38,693 nt of DNA from Flavobacteriaceae bacterium (GCA_013001285.1 JABDMU010000066.1:1-38693), one strand, 5' to 3'; numbered from the stretch's first letter, positions 26,257-33,917 are shown. Program-made: numbers and translations. Notes: a model not told the origin generated them from the letters alone.

Positions 26257-26585
26257 TAGTTTTTCTTTTGATTTGTACTATCTTCATATTCAATAATATA
26301 GATCTCCTCATCTTCTTTCTTCATTTTATAATGCTCTCTTCCGTATTTTTCAATGCCTTCATCTGTACTCAATTCTTTAATTTCTTTTTGATCTTTTTTA
26401 ATTTCGTTTTGATAGTATTCTTTTTCTTCTTCTAATTTGTCCATATCTTCATTAAGTTCGTTATGAATGAACCATGAATTACTATCAAAAAAAAGCATCC
26501 ATATCGAGAATACAATGAGAATAATAACAAATATATTCTTGAAGGGCTTTAAATATTTTGTTCTATTTAGTTTACTATCTGACAT
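26256..26585 (-). CDS. Septum formation initiator (FtsB/DivIC) family protein
   Basis: A 109-residue bitopic protein with a short basic cytoplasmic N-terminus, one transmembrane helix (NIFVIILIVFSIWMLFF, about 18-34), then a long Glu/Lys-rich coiled coil (NELNEDMDKLEEEKEYYQNEIKKDQKEIKEL) and the conserved REHYKMKKEDEEIYII segment typical of FtsB/DivIC. It would act in the divisome with FtsL and FtsQ. It starts one base after the udk stop and overlaps mutA by one base, so division and metabolic genes are tightly coupled here. Confidence 0.85.
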   Translation of the reverse strand: MSDSKLNRTKYLKPFKNIFVIILIVFSIWMLFFDSNSWFIHNELNEDMDKLEEEKEYYQNEIKKDQKEIKELSTDEGIEKYGREHYKMKKEDEEIYIIEYEDSTNQKKN

Positions 26586-27191
26586 TTAAAGGCGATCATT
26601 TATTATAGTTCTAACTATATCAATGGCCACAGTATTGTATTTATTGTTTGGAATTATAATATCTGCATATTCTTTAGTTGGTTCTATAAATTGTTCATGC
26701 ATGGGTTTCAGTGTAGATTGATAGCGAGTTAGAACTTCGTCAAGGTCTCGGCCACGTTCAGCAATATCTCGCTTGAGTCGTCTTATAAGACGCTCATCAC
26801 TATCGGCATGAACAAATATTTTAATGTCGAACATATCTCTTAACTCGGGATTGGTTAAGATCAAGATACCTTCAACGATCATAACCTTTCTTGGATGTGT
26901 CAAGATGGTATCACTGGTTCGATTATGCTGTACAAATGAATAGACAGGTTGATTAACGGGATTTCCTTTTTTTAATTGATCAAGATGTTCGGCTAGTAAT
27001 TCGAAATCGATAGATCTTGGATGATCAAAATTTATGTTAACGCGTTCATCATAGGTGAGGTGAGAGGTGTCTTTGTAATATGAATCTTGAGAAATTACGC
27101 CCACTTCTCCTTCAGGTAATTCATTTAAAATTTGATTGACCACTGTGGTTTTACCACATCCTGTTCCTCCTGCAATTCCAATTATTAGCAT
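26586..27191 (-). CDS. udk: Uridine kinase
   Basis: A 201-residue kinase phosphorylating uridine and cytidine with ATP or GTP in pyrimidine salvage. The P-loop is GGTGCGKTT at residues 8-16. DSYYKD, NFDHPRSIDFELLAEHL, VEGILILTNPELRDMFDIKIFVHADSDERLIRRLKRDI and ERGRDLDEVLTRY are standard Udk motifs. First gene of the operon udk-divIC-mutA-lipoprotein-mutB. Confidence 0.95.
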   Translation of the reverse strand: MLIIGIAGGTGCGKTTVVNQILNELPEGEVGVISQDSYYKDTSHLTYDERVNINFDHPRSIDFELLAEHLDQLKKGNPVNQPVYSFVQHNRTSDTILTHPRKVMIVEGILILTNPELRDMFDIKIFVHADSDERLIRRLKRDIAERGRDLDEVLTRYQSTLKPMHEQFIEPTKEYADIIIPNNKYNTVAIDIVRTIINDRL

Positions 27192-27214
27192 TAATATCCT
27201 TTTATGATGGGTTA

Positions 27215-27222
27215 CAAATTTA
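27215..27222 (-). promoter_or_regulatory. Putative -7 box of the udk operon
   Basis: Minus-strand TAAATTTG matches TAnnTTTG and ends 23 bases before the udk ATG. No TTG is present at the right distance, so support is partial. It lies just past the stop codon of the upstream sugar dehydrogenase gene (27226). Confidence 0.4.
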
Positions 27223-27225
27223 AGA

Positions 27226-28353
27226 TTATTTCTTCGGAATAATTTTAACTATGCCAACATTTTCCACACCAACATAAATATAGCCATCTGGCCCTTGTTT
27301 TACACTTCGAACACGACCTAATCCCTCGATCAATTTTTCTTCAGAAACGACTTTGTTATTTTTAATAACACAGCGATTCAAATACTGAAATTTTAGAACA
27401 CCAACCATTAAATTACCTTTCCATTCGGGATAAATATTACTTGTAACAAAGGCCATTCCACTTGGGGCTATTGAAGGATCCCAGTAATGTAACGGCTGTT
27501 CCATGCCTGGTAAGGCAGTGTTTTCTGTAAAAGTTGTTCCAGAATAATTGATGCCATAACTTATTTTTGGCCATCCGTAGTTCTTACCTGCTTCAACAAT
27601 ATTTATTTCATCACCTCCACGTGGCCCATGTTCATGTGTCCAAATAGCACCAGTTTCAGGATGTTTGGCCATGCCTTGAATGTTTCGGTTTCCGTAGCAA
27701 AAAATAGCTTTTTTAGCATTTCTGTCACGTACAAATGGATTGTCTGTTGGAATTCGGCCGTCATCATGAATGCGATACACTTTTCCGCCATCACGTTCAA
27801 TATTTTGCGGATTTATATCGCGATTGCCACGATCACCAATGGTAAAATAAAGAAACCCATCATTGTCAAATTCTAAACGTGAACCAAAATGTTGTCCACG
27901 TCTGCTATTGGGTGTAGCCTTATATAATACTTTTTTGTCGGTCATTTGCTTGCCATCCAATTTGAATCGCATTATGGCCGTATTTGCACCAGGACCATCA
28001 CCTTCAGGAGATGCATAAGAAATATATATCCAGCCGTTGGTTTTATAGTCAGGATGCAGTTCAATATCAAGCAATCCTCCTTGACCCAGTACTTCAATTT
28101 CGGGAAGACCTTCTATTAGAGTTCTTTGGCCATTTTTAAAATGGATAAGATTACCTTGCTTTTCCGTTATTAGCATTGATTCATCTGGAAGAAATACAAA
28201 TCCCCATGGAATATTCAGTTTATCGACAACAATTTCATGAGTATAAGAATTTGTGCTAGAAACAGTAATGGCTGCAGTAGATGTTTTGTTTTCATTGCAA
28301 CTTAAGTTCAGTATAAAAATGAAGAAAATTGCACAATATTTATTAGGTCTCAT
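27226..28353 (-). CDS. PQQ-dependent sugar dehydrogenase-like lipoprotein (GSDH family)
   Basis: A 375-residue six-bladed beta-propeller of the glucose/sorbosone dehydrogenase family. Lipobox Cys19 (LNLSC) suggests envelope anchoring. Family landmarks: LNIPWGFVFLPDESMLITEKQG, GGLLDIELHPDYKTNGWIYISYA, HFGSRLEFDNDGFLYFTIGDRG, and HEHGPRGGDEINIVEAGKNYGWP with catalytic-type His and PQQ contacts. The start is 28353: the frame runs open upstream for 60 codons, but those read antisense through tRNA-Pro and cannot be real. No PQQ synthesis genes are in the window, so cofactor use and substrate are uncertain. Confidence 0.88.
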   Translation of the reverse strand: MRPNKYCAIFFIFILNLSCNENKTSTAAITVSSTNSYTHEIVVDKLNIPWGFVFLPDESMLITEKQGNLIHFKNGQRTLIEGLPEIEVLGQGGLLDIELHPDYKTNGWIYISYASPEGDGPGANTAIMRFKLDGKQMTDKKVLYKATPNSRRGQHFGSRLEFDNDGFLYFTIGDRGNRDINPQNIERDGGKVYRIHDDGRIPTDNPFVRDRNAKKAIFCYGNRNIQGMAKHPETGAIWTHEHGPRGGDEINIVEAGKNYGWPKISYGINYSGTTFTENTALPGMEQPLHYWDPSIAPSGMAFVTSNIYPEWKGNLMVGVLKFQYLNRCVIKNNKVVSEEKLIEGLGRVRSVKQGPDGYIYVGVENVGIVKIIPKK

Positions 28354-28393
28354 AGTATTGATATTTGATATGAATTTACAAAATAAAAAATGT

Positions 28394-28422
28394 TTGTATT
28401 CAAAAAGAAAACTATATATTTG
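28394..28422 (+). promoter_or_regulatory. Bacteroidota-type promoter of tRNA-Pro
   Basis: TTG at 28394-28396 and TATATTTG at 28415-28422 have an 18-base spacer, a full consensus match. The -7 box is 12 bases before the mature tRNA 5' end, leaving a very short leader. Confidence 0.75.
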
Positions 28423-28434
28423 CATCTCAATTTT

Positions 28435-28509
28435 CGGGGTGTAGCGTAGCCCGGTTATCGCGCCGCGTTTGGGACGCGGAGGTCGCAGGTTCGAATCCTG
28501 CCACCCCGA
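28435..28509 (+). tRNA. tRNA-Pro (anticodon TGG)
   Basis: A 75-base cloverleaf. The acceptor stem is CGGGGTG with CACCCCG and discriminator A. The anticodon stem is CCGCG/CGCGG around loop TTTGGGA, giving anticodon TGG at 28470-28472, which reads CCN proline codons. The T arm is GCAGG-TTCGAAT-CCTGC. The 3' CCA is not encoded (CAA follows). It has its own promoter and terminator, so it is a monocistronic unit. Confidence 0.97.
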
Positions 28510-28515
28510 CAAAAT

Positions 28516-28546
28516 AAATCCAATGTAAAACATTGGATTTTTTTTT
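28516..28546 (+). terminator. Intrinsic terminator of tRNA-Pro
   Basis: A 10-base-pair stem, AAATCCAATG with CATTGGATTT, around loop TAAAA, followed by a run of T to 28546. It begins 7 bases after the tRNA 3' end. Confidence 0.88.
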
Positions 28547-28628
28547 ACCTATCGTGACAACTTTTATTTGGTCACCGGTTAATTCCTTAATTGTCCTAGG
28601 GAAATTTTTTAAATCAAGGATTTAAAAA

Positions 28629-29102
28629 TTATTCAATTCTTATATAATTTTCGCCATATATCGGGTTACCGTCTTCATCAATTTCTATTTGAGTAAAGCG
28701 GTCCTTTTCCAAAAGCAAACGGAATTCAAATTCAGTATGGTCTTGTAAGATGGCATTCATGGTTTTTGAGCCATACGACAGGGCTTCATACAAGGTGCTG
28801 TCACTGTATTCATAACTACCATAGCCAAACCATTCCAAAGAATCTGAGGGTAAAGATTTTGACCACATGACCTTGGTTTTGGTATACATTTTAATTTGCT
28901 TTAAATTATCAGACCTGTAAATTGTATCTGAAACCTTGTTATCAACATAATTGTAAAAGCTAACAAGTTCCCAAGCTCCTTCAAGAGTTAAAGCGTTTTT
29001 CGAATTTTTGGCAGTTGCCATATCCTCTGAAGAGTCGCTGCTATTCTTACAGGACGCAATAGAAATTAGAACAATAAGGCAATAGATTAAATAGTTTTTC
29101 AT
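28629..29102 (-). CDS. Lipocalin-like lipoprotein
   Basis: A 157-residue lipoprotein with lipobox Cys18 (SIASC), followed by a Ser/Asp/Glu-rich stretch (NSSDSSEDM) that resembles the acidic sequences reported to favour surface display of Bacteroidota lipoproteins. The domain begins LEGAWELVSFYNYVD, a lipocalin-like G/A-x-W opening, and continues in beta-strand-like segments (FGYGSYEYSDSTLYEAL; FEFRLLLEKDRFTQIEI). The ligand is unknown. It is divergent from trxB and stands alone. It shows no close similarity by eye to the lipoprotein at 8921-9337. Confidence 0.7.
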   Translation of the reverse strand: MKNYLIYCLIVLISIASCKNSSDSSEDMATAKNSKNALTLEGAWELVSFYNYVDNKVSDTIYRSDNLKQIKMYTKTKVMWSKSLPSDSLEWFGYGSYEYSDSTLYEALSYGSKTMNAILQDHTEFEFRLLLEKDRFTQIEIDEDGNPIYGENYIRIE

Positions 29103-29231
29103 GTTAATAAAGTCTTTATGAGTATAAACAATTTACAAAAAATTCAGACAACTTGTTATTTTGATAGACTAAAATTATTCTGTTATAAAAAACTGTTAAT
29201 AACTTAGGTCAATACATTCTAGCAAAAAAGT

Positions 29232-29239
29232 TATTTTTG
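29232..29239 (+). promoter_or_regulatory. Putative -7 box of trxB
   Basis: TATTTTTG matches TAnnTTTG and ends 22 bases before ATG 29262, the same distance as in ndk. No TTG occurs 17-23 bases upstream, so the -33 element is weak or absent. Confidence 0.55.
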
Positions 29240-29261
29240 CTCAAAAGAAAACGTAAAAAAT

Positions 29262-30224
29262 ATGTCTGATACTATTGAAAAAGTAAAGTGTCTAATAATT
29301 GGTTCTGGACCTGCTGGATATACTGCAGCAATCTATGCTTCAAGAGCAAATATGTTCCCTGTATTATACCAAGGGACTCAACCTGGCGGACAATTAACGA
29401 CTACTAATGACGTCGAGAATTATCCTGGGTATCCTGATGGGATTACTGGTCCAGAAATGATGATTGAACTGCAAAAGCAAGCCGAGCGGTTTGGAACTGA
29501 TGTTCGTGACGGATGGGTTACTAAAGTAGATTTTTCAAATGAGGTTCATAAAGTTTGGATAAATGACGAAAAAGAAATTCACTGTGACACGGTCATCATC
29601 TCAACTGGTGCCACAGCCAAGTATTTAGGATTGCCATCAGAACAAAAATATTTAAAATTGGGTGGGGGAGTTTCAGCTTGTGCCGTATGTGATGGATTTT
29701 TCTATAGAAATCAAGAAGTGGTCATAGTAGGCGCTGGAGATTCTGCCTGTGAAGAAGCACATTATTTATCAAAATTATGTACTAAAGTAACTATGCTTGT
29801 GCGACGAGATGAATTTAGAGCATCAAAGATCATGCAGGCTCGTGTAAAAAATACGGAGAACATAGAGATCTTATACAATACTGAGACAGAAGAAGTCCTT
29901 GGTGACGGACAGGTGGTTACTGGTGTGCGGGTAAAACATAATGTTACCGGAGACGTTTGGGATATCCCTGCTACCGGATTTTTTGTTGCCATTGGTCATA
30001 AGCCAAACACCGATATATTTAAAGCGTATTTAAATTTAGACGAAACAGGATACATTATTAATGTTCCTGGAACTGCTAAAACCAATGTGGAGGGTGTTTT
30101 TGTTAGTGGTGATGCAGCCGATCATGTGTATCGTCAAGCAGTGACCGCAGCAGGCACTGGATGTATGGCTGCCTTAGATGCTGAGCGCTATTTAGCAGCT
30201 AAAGAAAGCTCTGTCGAAGCATAA
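29262..30224 (+). CDS. trxB: Thioredoxin-disulfide reductase
   Basis: A 320-residue FAD/NADPH flavoenzyme that keeps thioredoxin reduced in the cytoplasm. The FAD motif is IIGSGPAGYTAAIYASRA at 12-29. The redox pair is Cys140-Ala-Val-Cys143 in SACAVCDGFFY. The NADPH motif is VGAGDSACEEA, and the second FAD motif is GVFVSGDAADHVYRQAVTAAGTGCMAALDAERYL. Length is typical. It is monocistronic, with a strong terminator downstream. Confidence 0.96.
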   Translation: MSDTIEKVKCLIIGSGPAGYTAAIYASRANMFPVLYQGTQPGGQLTTTNDVENYPGYPDGITGPEMMIELQKQAERFGTDVRDGWVTKVDFSNEVHKVWINDEKEIHCDTVIISTGATAKYLGLPSEQKYLKLGGGVSACAVCDGFFYRNQEVVIVGAGDSACEEAHYLSKLCTKVTMLVRRDEFRASKIMQARVKNTENIEILYNTETEEVLGDGQVVTGVRVKHNVTGDVWDIPATGFFVAIGHKPNTDIFKAYLNLDETGYIINVPGTAKTNVEGVFVSGDAADHVYRQAVTAAGTGCMAALDAERYLAAKESSVEA

Positions 30225-30248
30225 TTATCATTATCAAATCATAAAAAA

Positions 30249-30274
30249 ACCGAAGTGAAAACTTCGGTTTTTTT
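30249..30274 (+). terminator. Intrinsic terminator of trxB
   Basis: An 8-base-pair stem, ACCGAAGT with ACTTCGGT, closes a GAAA tetraloop and is followed by seven T; an upstream A tract extends the stem. It starts 25 bases after the stop codon. It isolates trxB from the YceI cassette that begins at 30420. Confidence 0.9.
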
Positions 30275-30419
30275 ATTTAAAATGCTAAATAATTAAATAT
30301 TTAATAAAAATATTGTTAAAAATACCATTTTATCTGAATTATTTATACTACTGACATTAATCATGTTTTTATCAAACTGTTAATAGGAACTTTGTAATAG
30401 AAATTAAAAAGATAAAATC

Positions 30420-30992
30420 ATGAATTCACTTAAATCACTTACATTATTAATATTATTAAGTCTTTTTATTAATGCTGGTGCAATTGCCCAATCCTTAAAA
30501 TTAGATCAAAAACAATCGTCCTTGATAGTTTCTGGAACTTCAAGTTTACATGATTGGGATGTCAATGCAACTGAGTTTTCAGGATCCATCGCCATTCAAA
30601 TTGATGAAGCCGTAGTGCTTTCAAAATTAAAAGTGGTAGTTACCGCTGAAAGTTTAAAAAGTGGAAAAAATGGCATGGATAAAAACACCTACAGAGCATT
30701 GAAGACTGATGAGTTTAGTCAGATTGTTTTTAAAATGACTAAAGTAAATGCGATTAATAAGGTTAAGGATGCCTATTACGAAGTAGGAATAATTGGAGAT
30801 TTAACTATTGCAGGTGTAACCAGGTCTATCCATCTTAGATGTTTTTTACAAACTCTAGATAAAAAAGTGCTCGTCATGGGAAACATAGAACTGAGAATGA
30901 CTGAATTTGATATAGAACCTCCAAAAGCTTTATTAGGAACCATAAAAACGGGTGATCTAATAAATATAAAGTTTAATACAATTTTTGAATAA
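30420..30992 (+). CDS. YceI family protein, secreted
   Basis: A 190-residue protein with a Sec signal peptide (about 1-24, ending AIAQ). The mature part is a YceI lipid-binding beta-barrel: LDQKQSSLIVSGTSSLHDWDVNATEFSG at the start, TYRALKTDEFSQIVFKM in the middle, GDLTIAGVTRSIHL, and ELRMTEFDIEPPKALLGTIKTGDLINIKF at the end. YceI relatives bind polyisoprenoids such as ubiquinone precursors in the periplasm. It is 26 bases before the outer-membrane barrel gene and likely cotranscribed. Upstream, TTTG at 30391-30394 lacks the TA of the -7 box, so the promoter is unclear. Confidence 0.87.
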   Translation: MNSLKSLTLLILLSLFINAGAIAQSLKLDQKQSSLIVSGTSSLHDWDVNATEFSGSIAIQIDEAVVLSKLKVVVTAESLKSGKNGMDKNTYRALKTDEFSQIVFKMTKVNAINKVKDAYYEVGIIGDLTIAGVTRSIHLRCFLQTLDKKVLVMGNIELRMTEFDIEPPKALLGTIKTGDLINIKFNTIFE

Positions 30993-31018
30993 TCAATTTT
31001 AACTAATAATTACACACT

Positions 31019-32281
31019 ATGAAAACAATCATTAATCAAGCATTATTCTCCTTATTAATGCTAGCAGGTTTAACCCTGTTCGGACAAAATAGAAATTTAG
31101 ACAATTTCAGGTCTCCAGATAAAAATGGAATCAATGTATTTGAAACAACCAAGGACTCTGTTTCTACCTTTAACGGGGTAAAAGTAAGAATTGGTGGGTC
31201 TTCTACCTTGCAATTACAAGCTCTGGATCATGAAAATTCAGGAGCGGTAGAATTAAAAGAGATTGGGACAAATTTTAATTTGGCTACAGCAAATTTAGAT
31301 CTTGACGTTCCGTTATACGACGGGGTAAGAATGCATTTAAGAACGTATTTGTCTTCAAGGCACCATCCAGAACCTTACGTAAAAGGCGGTTATCTGCAAA
31401 TTGATAAACTGAACTTTATTAGCGAAGGCTTTTTAGAAGAATTTATGAACTATGCCACCCTGAAAATAGGTCATATGGAAAACAATTACGGTGATGGGCA
31501 CTTTAGAAGAAGTGATAACTCACATACCATATACAATCCTTTTGTTGGGAACTTGATTATGGATGCTTTTACTACAGAGGTTGGTGCTGAGTTGTATTAT
31601 CAGCGCAACGGGTTCTTAGGTATGATCGGATTTACAAATGGTAAATTAAATCAAGCTGTTGATAACCCAGATACTGGTGGTGCATCTTTCATCGCTAAAT
31701 TGGGTTATGATAGCCAAATTGATGAGGATCTCAGATTAAGGCTTACAGGATCTATTTATAATACGGGAGCGGTAAGAAGATCGTATCTTTATAGCGCAGA
31801 CCGTGCAGGCGCACGTTACTATTTAGTTTTAGAAGATTCTGACGCTTCAGCTATAGGCAATTTTAGATCGGGTCGTTATAATCCATCTTTAAATAATGAG
31901 ATTACAGCTGTAATGTTAAACCCATTTGTGAAATATAAAGGCTTAGAATTTTTTGGAACCGTAGAGGTGGCAAAAGGTAAGGCTAATTCTGAAACAGATG
32001 AAAGAACCGCAAAACAATTCGCCGGTGAAGTTATATATAGATTTGGTAAAAATGAAAAATTCTATTTAGGCGGACGTTATAATAAAGTAGATTCTGAAGA
32101 TATTAGTGGTGATGATATCGAGATCAGTAGAGTTCAATTAGCTGCTGGTTGGTTTATGACTGACAATATTTTAGCTAAATTTGAATATGTAAGCCAGAAG
32201 CATGATGGATATGATACTGGAAGTATTTTCCATGATGGTAAGTTTGATGGCTTTATGATCGAAACGGTCATCAGTTTCTAA
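31019..32281 (+). CDS. Outer-membrane beta-barrel (porin-like) protein
   Basis: A 420-residue protein with a Sec signal peptide (about 1-22, ending LFGQ). The rest alternates short amphipathic strands: VKVRIGGSSTLQLQAL, LDLDVPLYDGVRMHLRTYLS, NYATLKIGHMENNYG, AELYYQRNGFLGMIGFTNG, LRLRLTGSIYNTG, EFFGTVEVAKGKA, KFYLGGRYNKV, VQLAAGWFMTDNILAKFEYV. The last residue is phenylalanine (IETVISF), as expected for the assembly signal of outer-membrane barrels. It resembles phosphate/anion-porin-like proteins, but the substrate cannot be read. Position between two YceI-fold genes suggests that they share a ligand or route. Confidence 0.78.
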   Translation: MKTIINQALFSLLMLAGLTLFGQNRNLDNFRSPDKNGINVFETTKDSVSTFNGVKVRIGGSSTLQLQALDHENSGAVELKEIGTNFNLATANLDLDVPLYDGVRMHLRTYLSSRHHPEPYVKGGYLQIDKLNFISEGFLEEFMNYATLKIGHMENNYGDGHFRRSDNSHTIYNPFVGNLIMDAFTTEVGAELYYQRNGFLGMIGFTNGKLNQAVDNPDTGGASFIAKLGYDSQIDEDLRLRLTGSIYNTGAVRRSYLYSADRAGARYYLVLEDSDASAIGNFRSGRYNPSLNNEITAVMLNPFVKYKGLEFFGTVEVAKGKANSETDERTAKQFAGEVIYRFGKNEKFYLGGRYNKVDSEDISGDDIEISRVQLAAGWFMTDNILAKFEYVSQKHDGYDTGSIFHDGKFDGFMIETVISF

Positions 32282-32303
32282 TATGATGAACTGAAATTTT
32301 AAA

Positions 32304-32360
32304 AATGACTTCATACAAGACTAAGATTAAAACAAAATCAAGGTCTTGTATGAAGTTATT
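32304..32360. repeat. Long inverted repeat between the barrel gene and the YceI-like gene
   Basis: ACTTCATACAAGAC (32308-32321) is a perfect 14-base inverted match to GTCTTGTATGAAGT (32343-32356). Including G-T pairs and flanking A-T pairs, the stem extends to about 19 base pairs (32304-32322 with 32342-32360) around an A-rich 19-base loop. It is followed by TTAAAAAA, not a T run, so it is not a standard intrinsic terminator on the plus strand. It may process, stabilise or attenuate the transcript. Confidence 0.75.
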
Positions 32361-32398
32361 AAAAAACAATTCTAATTTAGAGAAATAATTCAAAGAAA

Positions 32399-32989
32399 AT
32401 GTTGATCATGAAACGCTTTGGTATCGTCATATTAAGCTTAATTCTTCTCTCGTTTTATAAAGCTGACAATCTTAAGTCAACAAATATATTTATATCAAAT
32501 AATAGTGTTCTAAGTATTTATGGAACTACAAATGTCAATAGTTTTTCTTGTGATTTGAATATGAGTGAAATTGCTTCAGAAATTGAAGCAGACTACCAGA
32601 TCGAGCCCAATAAATATCGATTTAACCAAACCATTTTGAATCTTGATAATTCTTGTTTTGATTGTGGAAATAAAATGATGAATAAAGATTTTCAGAAACT
32701 GCTTAATTCTGAATATTATCCAAGAATTATTCTTGAGCTTAAAGAGATCACATTACATCCCAAAAGAGATGATATTGTTTTAGCCTATATTCAGCTTAAA
32801 ATTGCTGGATGCTCACAATTGTTCAGTATTCCTTTAACCGTTAAAAAAGACAATGGTTATCAAATCAATGGTTGTATGAACTTAAAATTAAGCGATTTTA
32901 ATCTTGAAGCACCAAGTAAAGCTCTTGGTTTGATAGTAGTATCTGATGAAATTGATATAATTTTCGACCTTCATTTAAAATTAAAATAG
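32399..32989 (+). CDS. Divergent YceI-like exported protein with cysteines
   Basis: A 196-residue protein with an N-terminal hydrophobic segment (FGIVILSLILLSFY). It aligns by eye with the YceI protein two genes upstream: SVLSIYGTTNVNSFSCDLN (vs SLIVSGTSSLHDWDV), KLLNSEYYPRIILELKEI (vs RALKTDEFSQIVFKMTKV), LKIAGCSQLFSIPL, and LKLSDFNLEAPSKALGLIVVSDEIDIIFDLHL. It has Cys51, Cys86, Cys89, Cys138 and Cys159; SCFDCGN forms a CxxC. An alternative start is ATG 32408, three codons in. The 117-base gap to the barrel gene carries a long inverted repeat, so expression may be set separately. Confidence 0.78.
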   Translation: MLIMKRFGIVILSLILLSFYKADNLKSTNIFISNNSVLSIYGTTNVNSFSCDLNMSEIASEIEADYQIEPNKYRFNQTILNLDNSCFDCGNKMMNKDFQKLLNSEYYPRIILELKEITLHPKRDDIVLAYIQLKIAGCSQLFSIPLTVKKDNGYQINGCMNLKLSDFNLEAPSKALGLIVVSDEIDIIFDLHLKLK

Positions 32990-33012
32990 CAACTAAAAAA
33001 ATCTAAATGGAT

Positions 33013-33855
33013 CTACTTTAGTTCCTTTTTATGAAGTTTAGCACTATCTACAAACTTATTCAATGCGATTTTTGGGTTATCATAAATATAAACCTCACTA
33101 TTTCCGGAGGCTTCAATCGTTAAATTTTCAAGGACCTGAATATATACGTCACAATTTAAGTCAGTGATCACTTCACAGGTCGTACTTGTAAAATTTTTAC
33201 CTACAAAATTTGATGAATTATCAGCTCGGATATTTAGATAATTAACATTGCCTTCTATTTTTGCATCAGACCTTTGGTAGAGATCAACTTGCATACTATC
33301 AACTTGAAAAAGAGCTTCAATTCTACTATTATCATTCAATTCTAAGGAAGCCAATTTGGTGGTCACATTTAATTTGATCTTCGCTCGGTCGCTATTGATC
33401 AACTTAAATTTTGGTGTTTTTATATTCAAAAAAGCTCTTGACGTGCCTGAGTGCACCAATAAAAGTTCGTCCAAATCGATTGAAGTCAATGAACTTATTT
33501 CACCGTCTTCAATCGTTTCAATATGTTTAAGTGCTTTTGTATAGGTTACCTTTATATTTATTTTCTTGCTTGTTGTTATTCTATGCGTTGTATCAAAATA
33601 TAATGTGCTGTCTACCACATTAAATTTGATCACATCGTGAAGATTGTCGTCGGCCTCAATAAAGACTGCAGCTTGGCTGCCTTCAATGAGATCGATCTTG
33701 AATTTTTCATCAACAGCAATCCTGTTAAAGTCATCAATGCTATAATTTTGAGTGATCACATTTTTGCTACCTTTTATCTTTTCTTTGCTTTGACCGAAAG
33801 CAACATTGAAAATTACTAAGGTAACACATGTCAATAGGGCGTTTTTCTTCATCAT
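33013..33855 (-). CDS. DUF2807-type exported auto-transporter-adhesin-like protein
   Basis: A 280-residue protein with a Sec signal peptide (about 1-21, ending VAFGQ). The mature part is DUF2807-like: NYSIDDFNRIAVDEKFKIDLIEGSQAAVFIEADDNLHDVIKFNVVDSTLYF matches the opening of the head-GIN protein encoded upstream (FDEIEVSRGLDVYLTQ; VEADENLHDII). After that come regular short beta strands. No lipobox was seen. The start could be the second ATG, one codon later. A -7-like box lies just upstream and a terminator separates it from the 33973-34701 gene, so it is probably its own unit, paralogous to its neighbour. Ligand unknown. Confidence 0.75.
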   Translation of the reverse strand: MMKKNALLTCVTLVIFNVAFGQSKEKIKGSKNVITQNYSIDDFNRIAVDEKFKIDLIEGSQAAVFIEADDNLHDVIKFNVVDSTLYFDTTHRITTSKKINIKVTYTKALKHIETIEDGEISSLTSIDLDELLLVHSGTSRAFLNIKTPKFKLINSDRAKIKLNVTTKLASLELNDNSRIEALFQVDSMQVDLYQRSDAKIEGNVNYLNIRADNSSNFVGKNFTSTTCEVITDLNCDVYIQVLENLTIEASGNSEVYIYDNPKIALNKFVDSAKLHKKELK

Positions 33856-33873
33856 GTTTCAATTTAATGAAAA

Positions 33874-33881
33874 CAAATATA
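33874..33881 (-). promoter_or_regulatory. Putative -7 box of the DUF2807 gene
   Basis: Minus-strand TATATTTG matches TAnnTTTG and lies 18 bases before the ATG at 33855. The nearest TTG upstream is 14 bases away, shorter than usual. Confidence 0.45.
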
Positions 33882-33884
33882 TAC

Positions 33885-33917
33885 AAAAACCATCCCAAAA
33901 TTATTATTTCAGGATGG
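33885..33917 (-). terminator. Minus-strand terminator after the head-GIN gene
   Basis: On the minus strand, CCATCC pairs with GGATGG and an inner GAAAT/ATTTT region extends the stem; a TTTTT tract follows. It starts about 55 bases after the stop at 33973 and closes the PadR-PspC-GIN run. The same short gap also contains a TGAT tandem run near 33959-33974. Confidence 0.65.

Noticed and set aside
28354-28533. 60-codon N-terminal extension of the sugar dehydrogenase frame containing GWQDSNLRPPRPKRG
   Set aside because: It is the antisense translation of tRNA-Pro (28435-28509), a well-known source of false protein sequence. The real start at 28353 gives a proper lipoprotein signal.
28606-28628. 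Hairpin TTTTTAAAT-CAAGG-ATTTAAAAA after the 157-residue lipoprotein gene
   Set aside because: The stem has no G-C pair and is likely too weak for termination; AT-rich sequence produces such matches by chance.
32991-33023. AACTAAA / TTTAGTT inverted repeat between the converging genes at 32989 and 33013
   Set aside because: Seven A-T-rich pairs around a 19-base loop, overlapping a coding end; too weak to call as a terminator, although one would be expected here.
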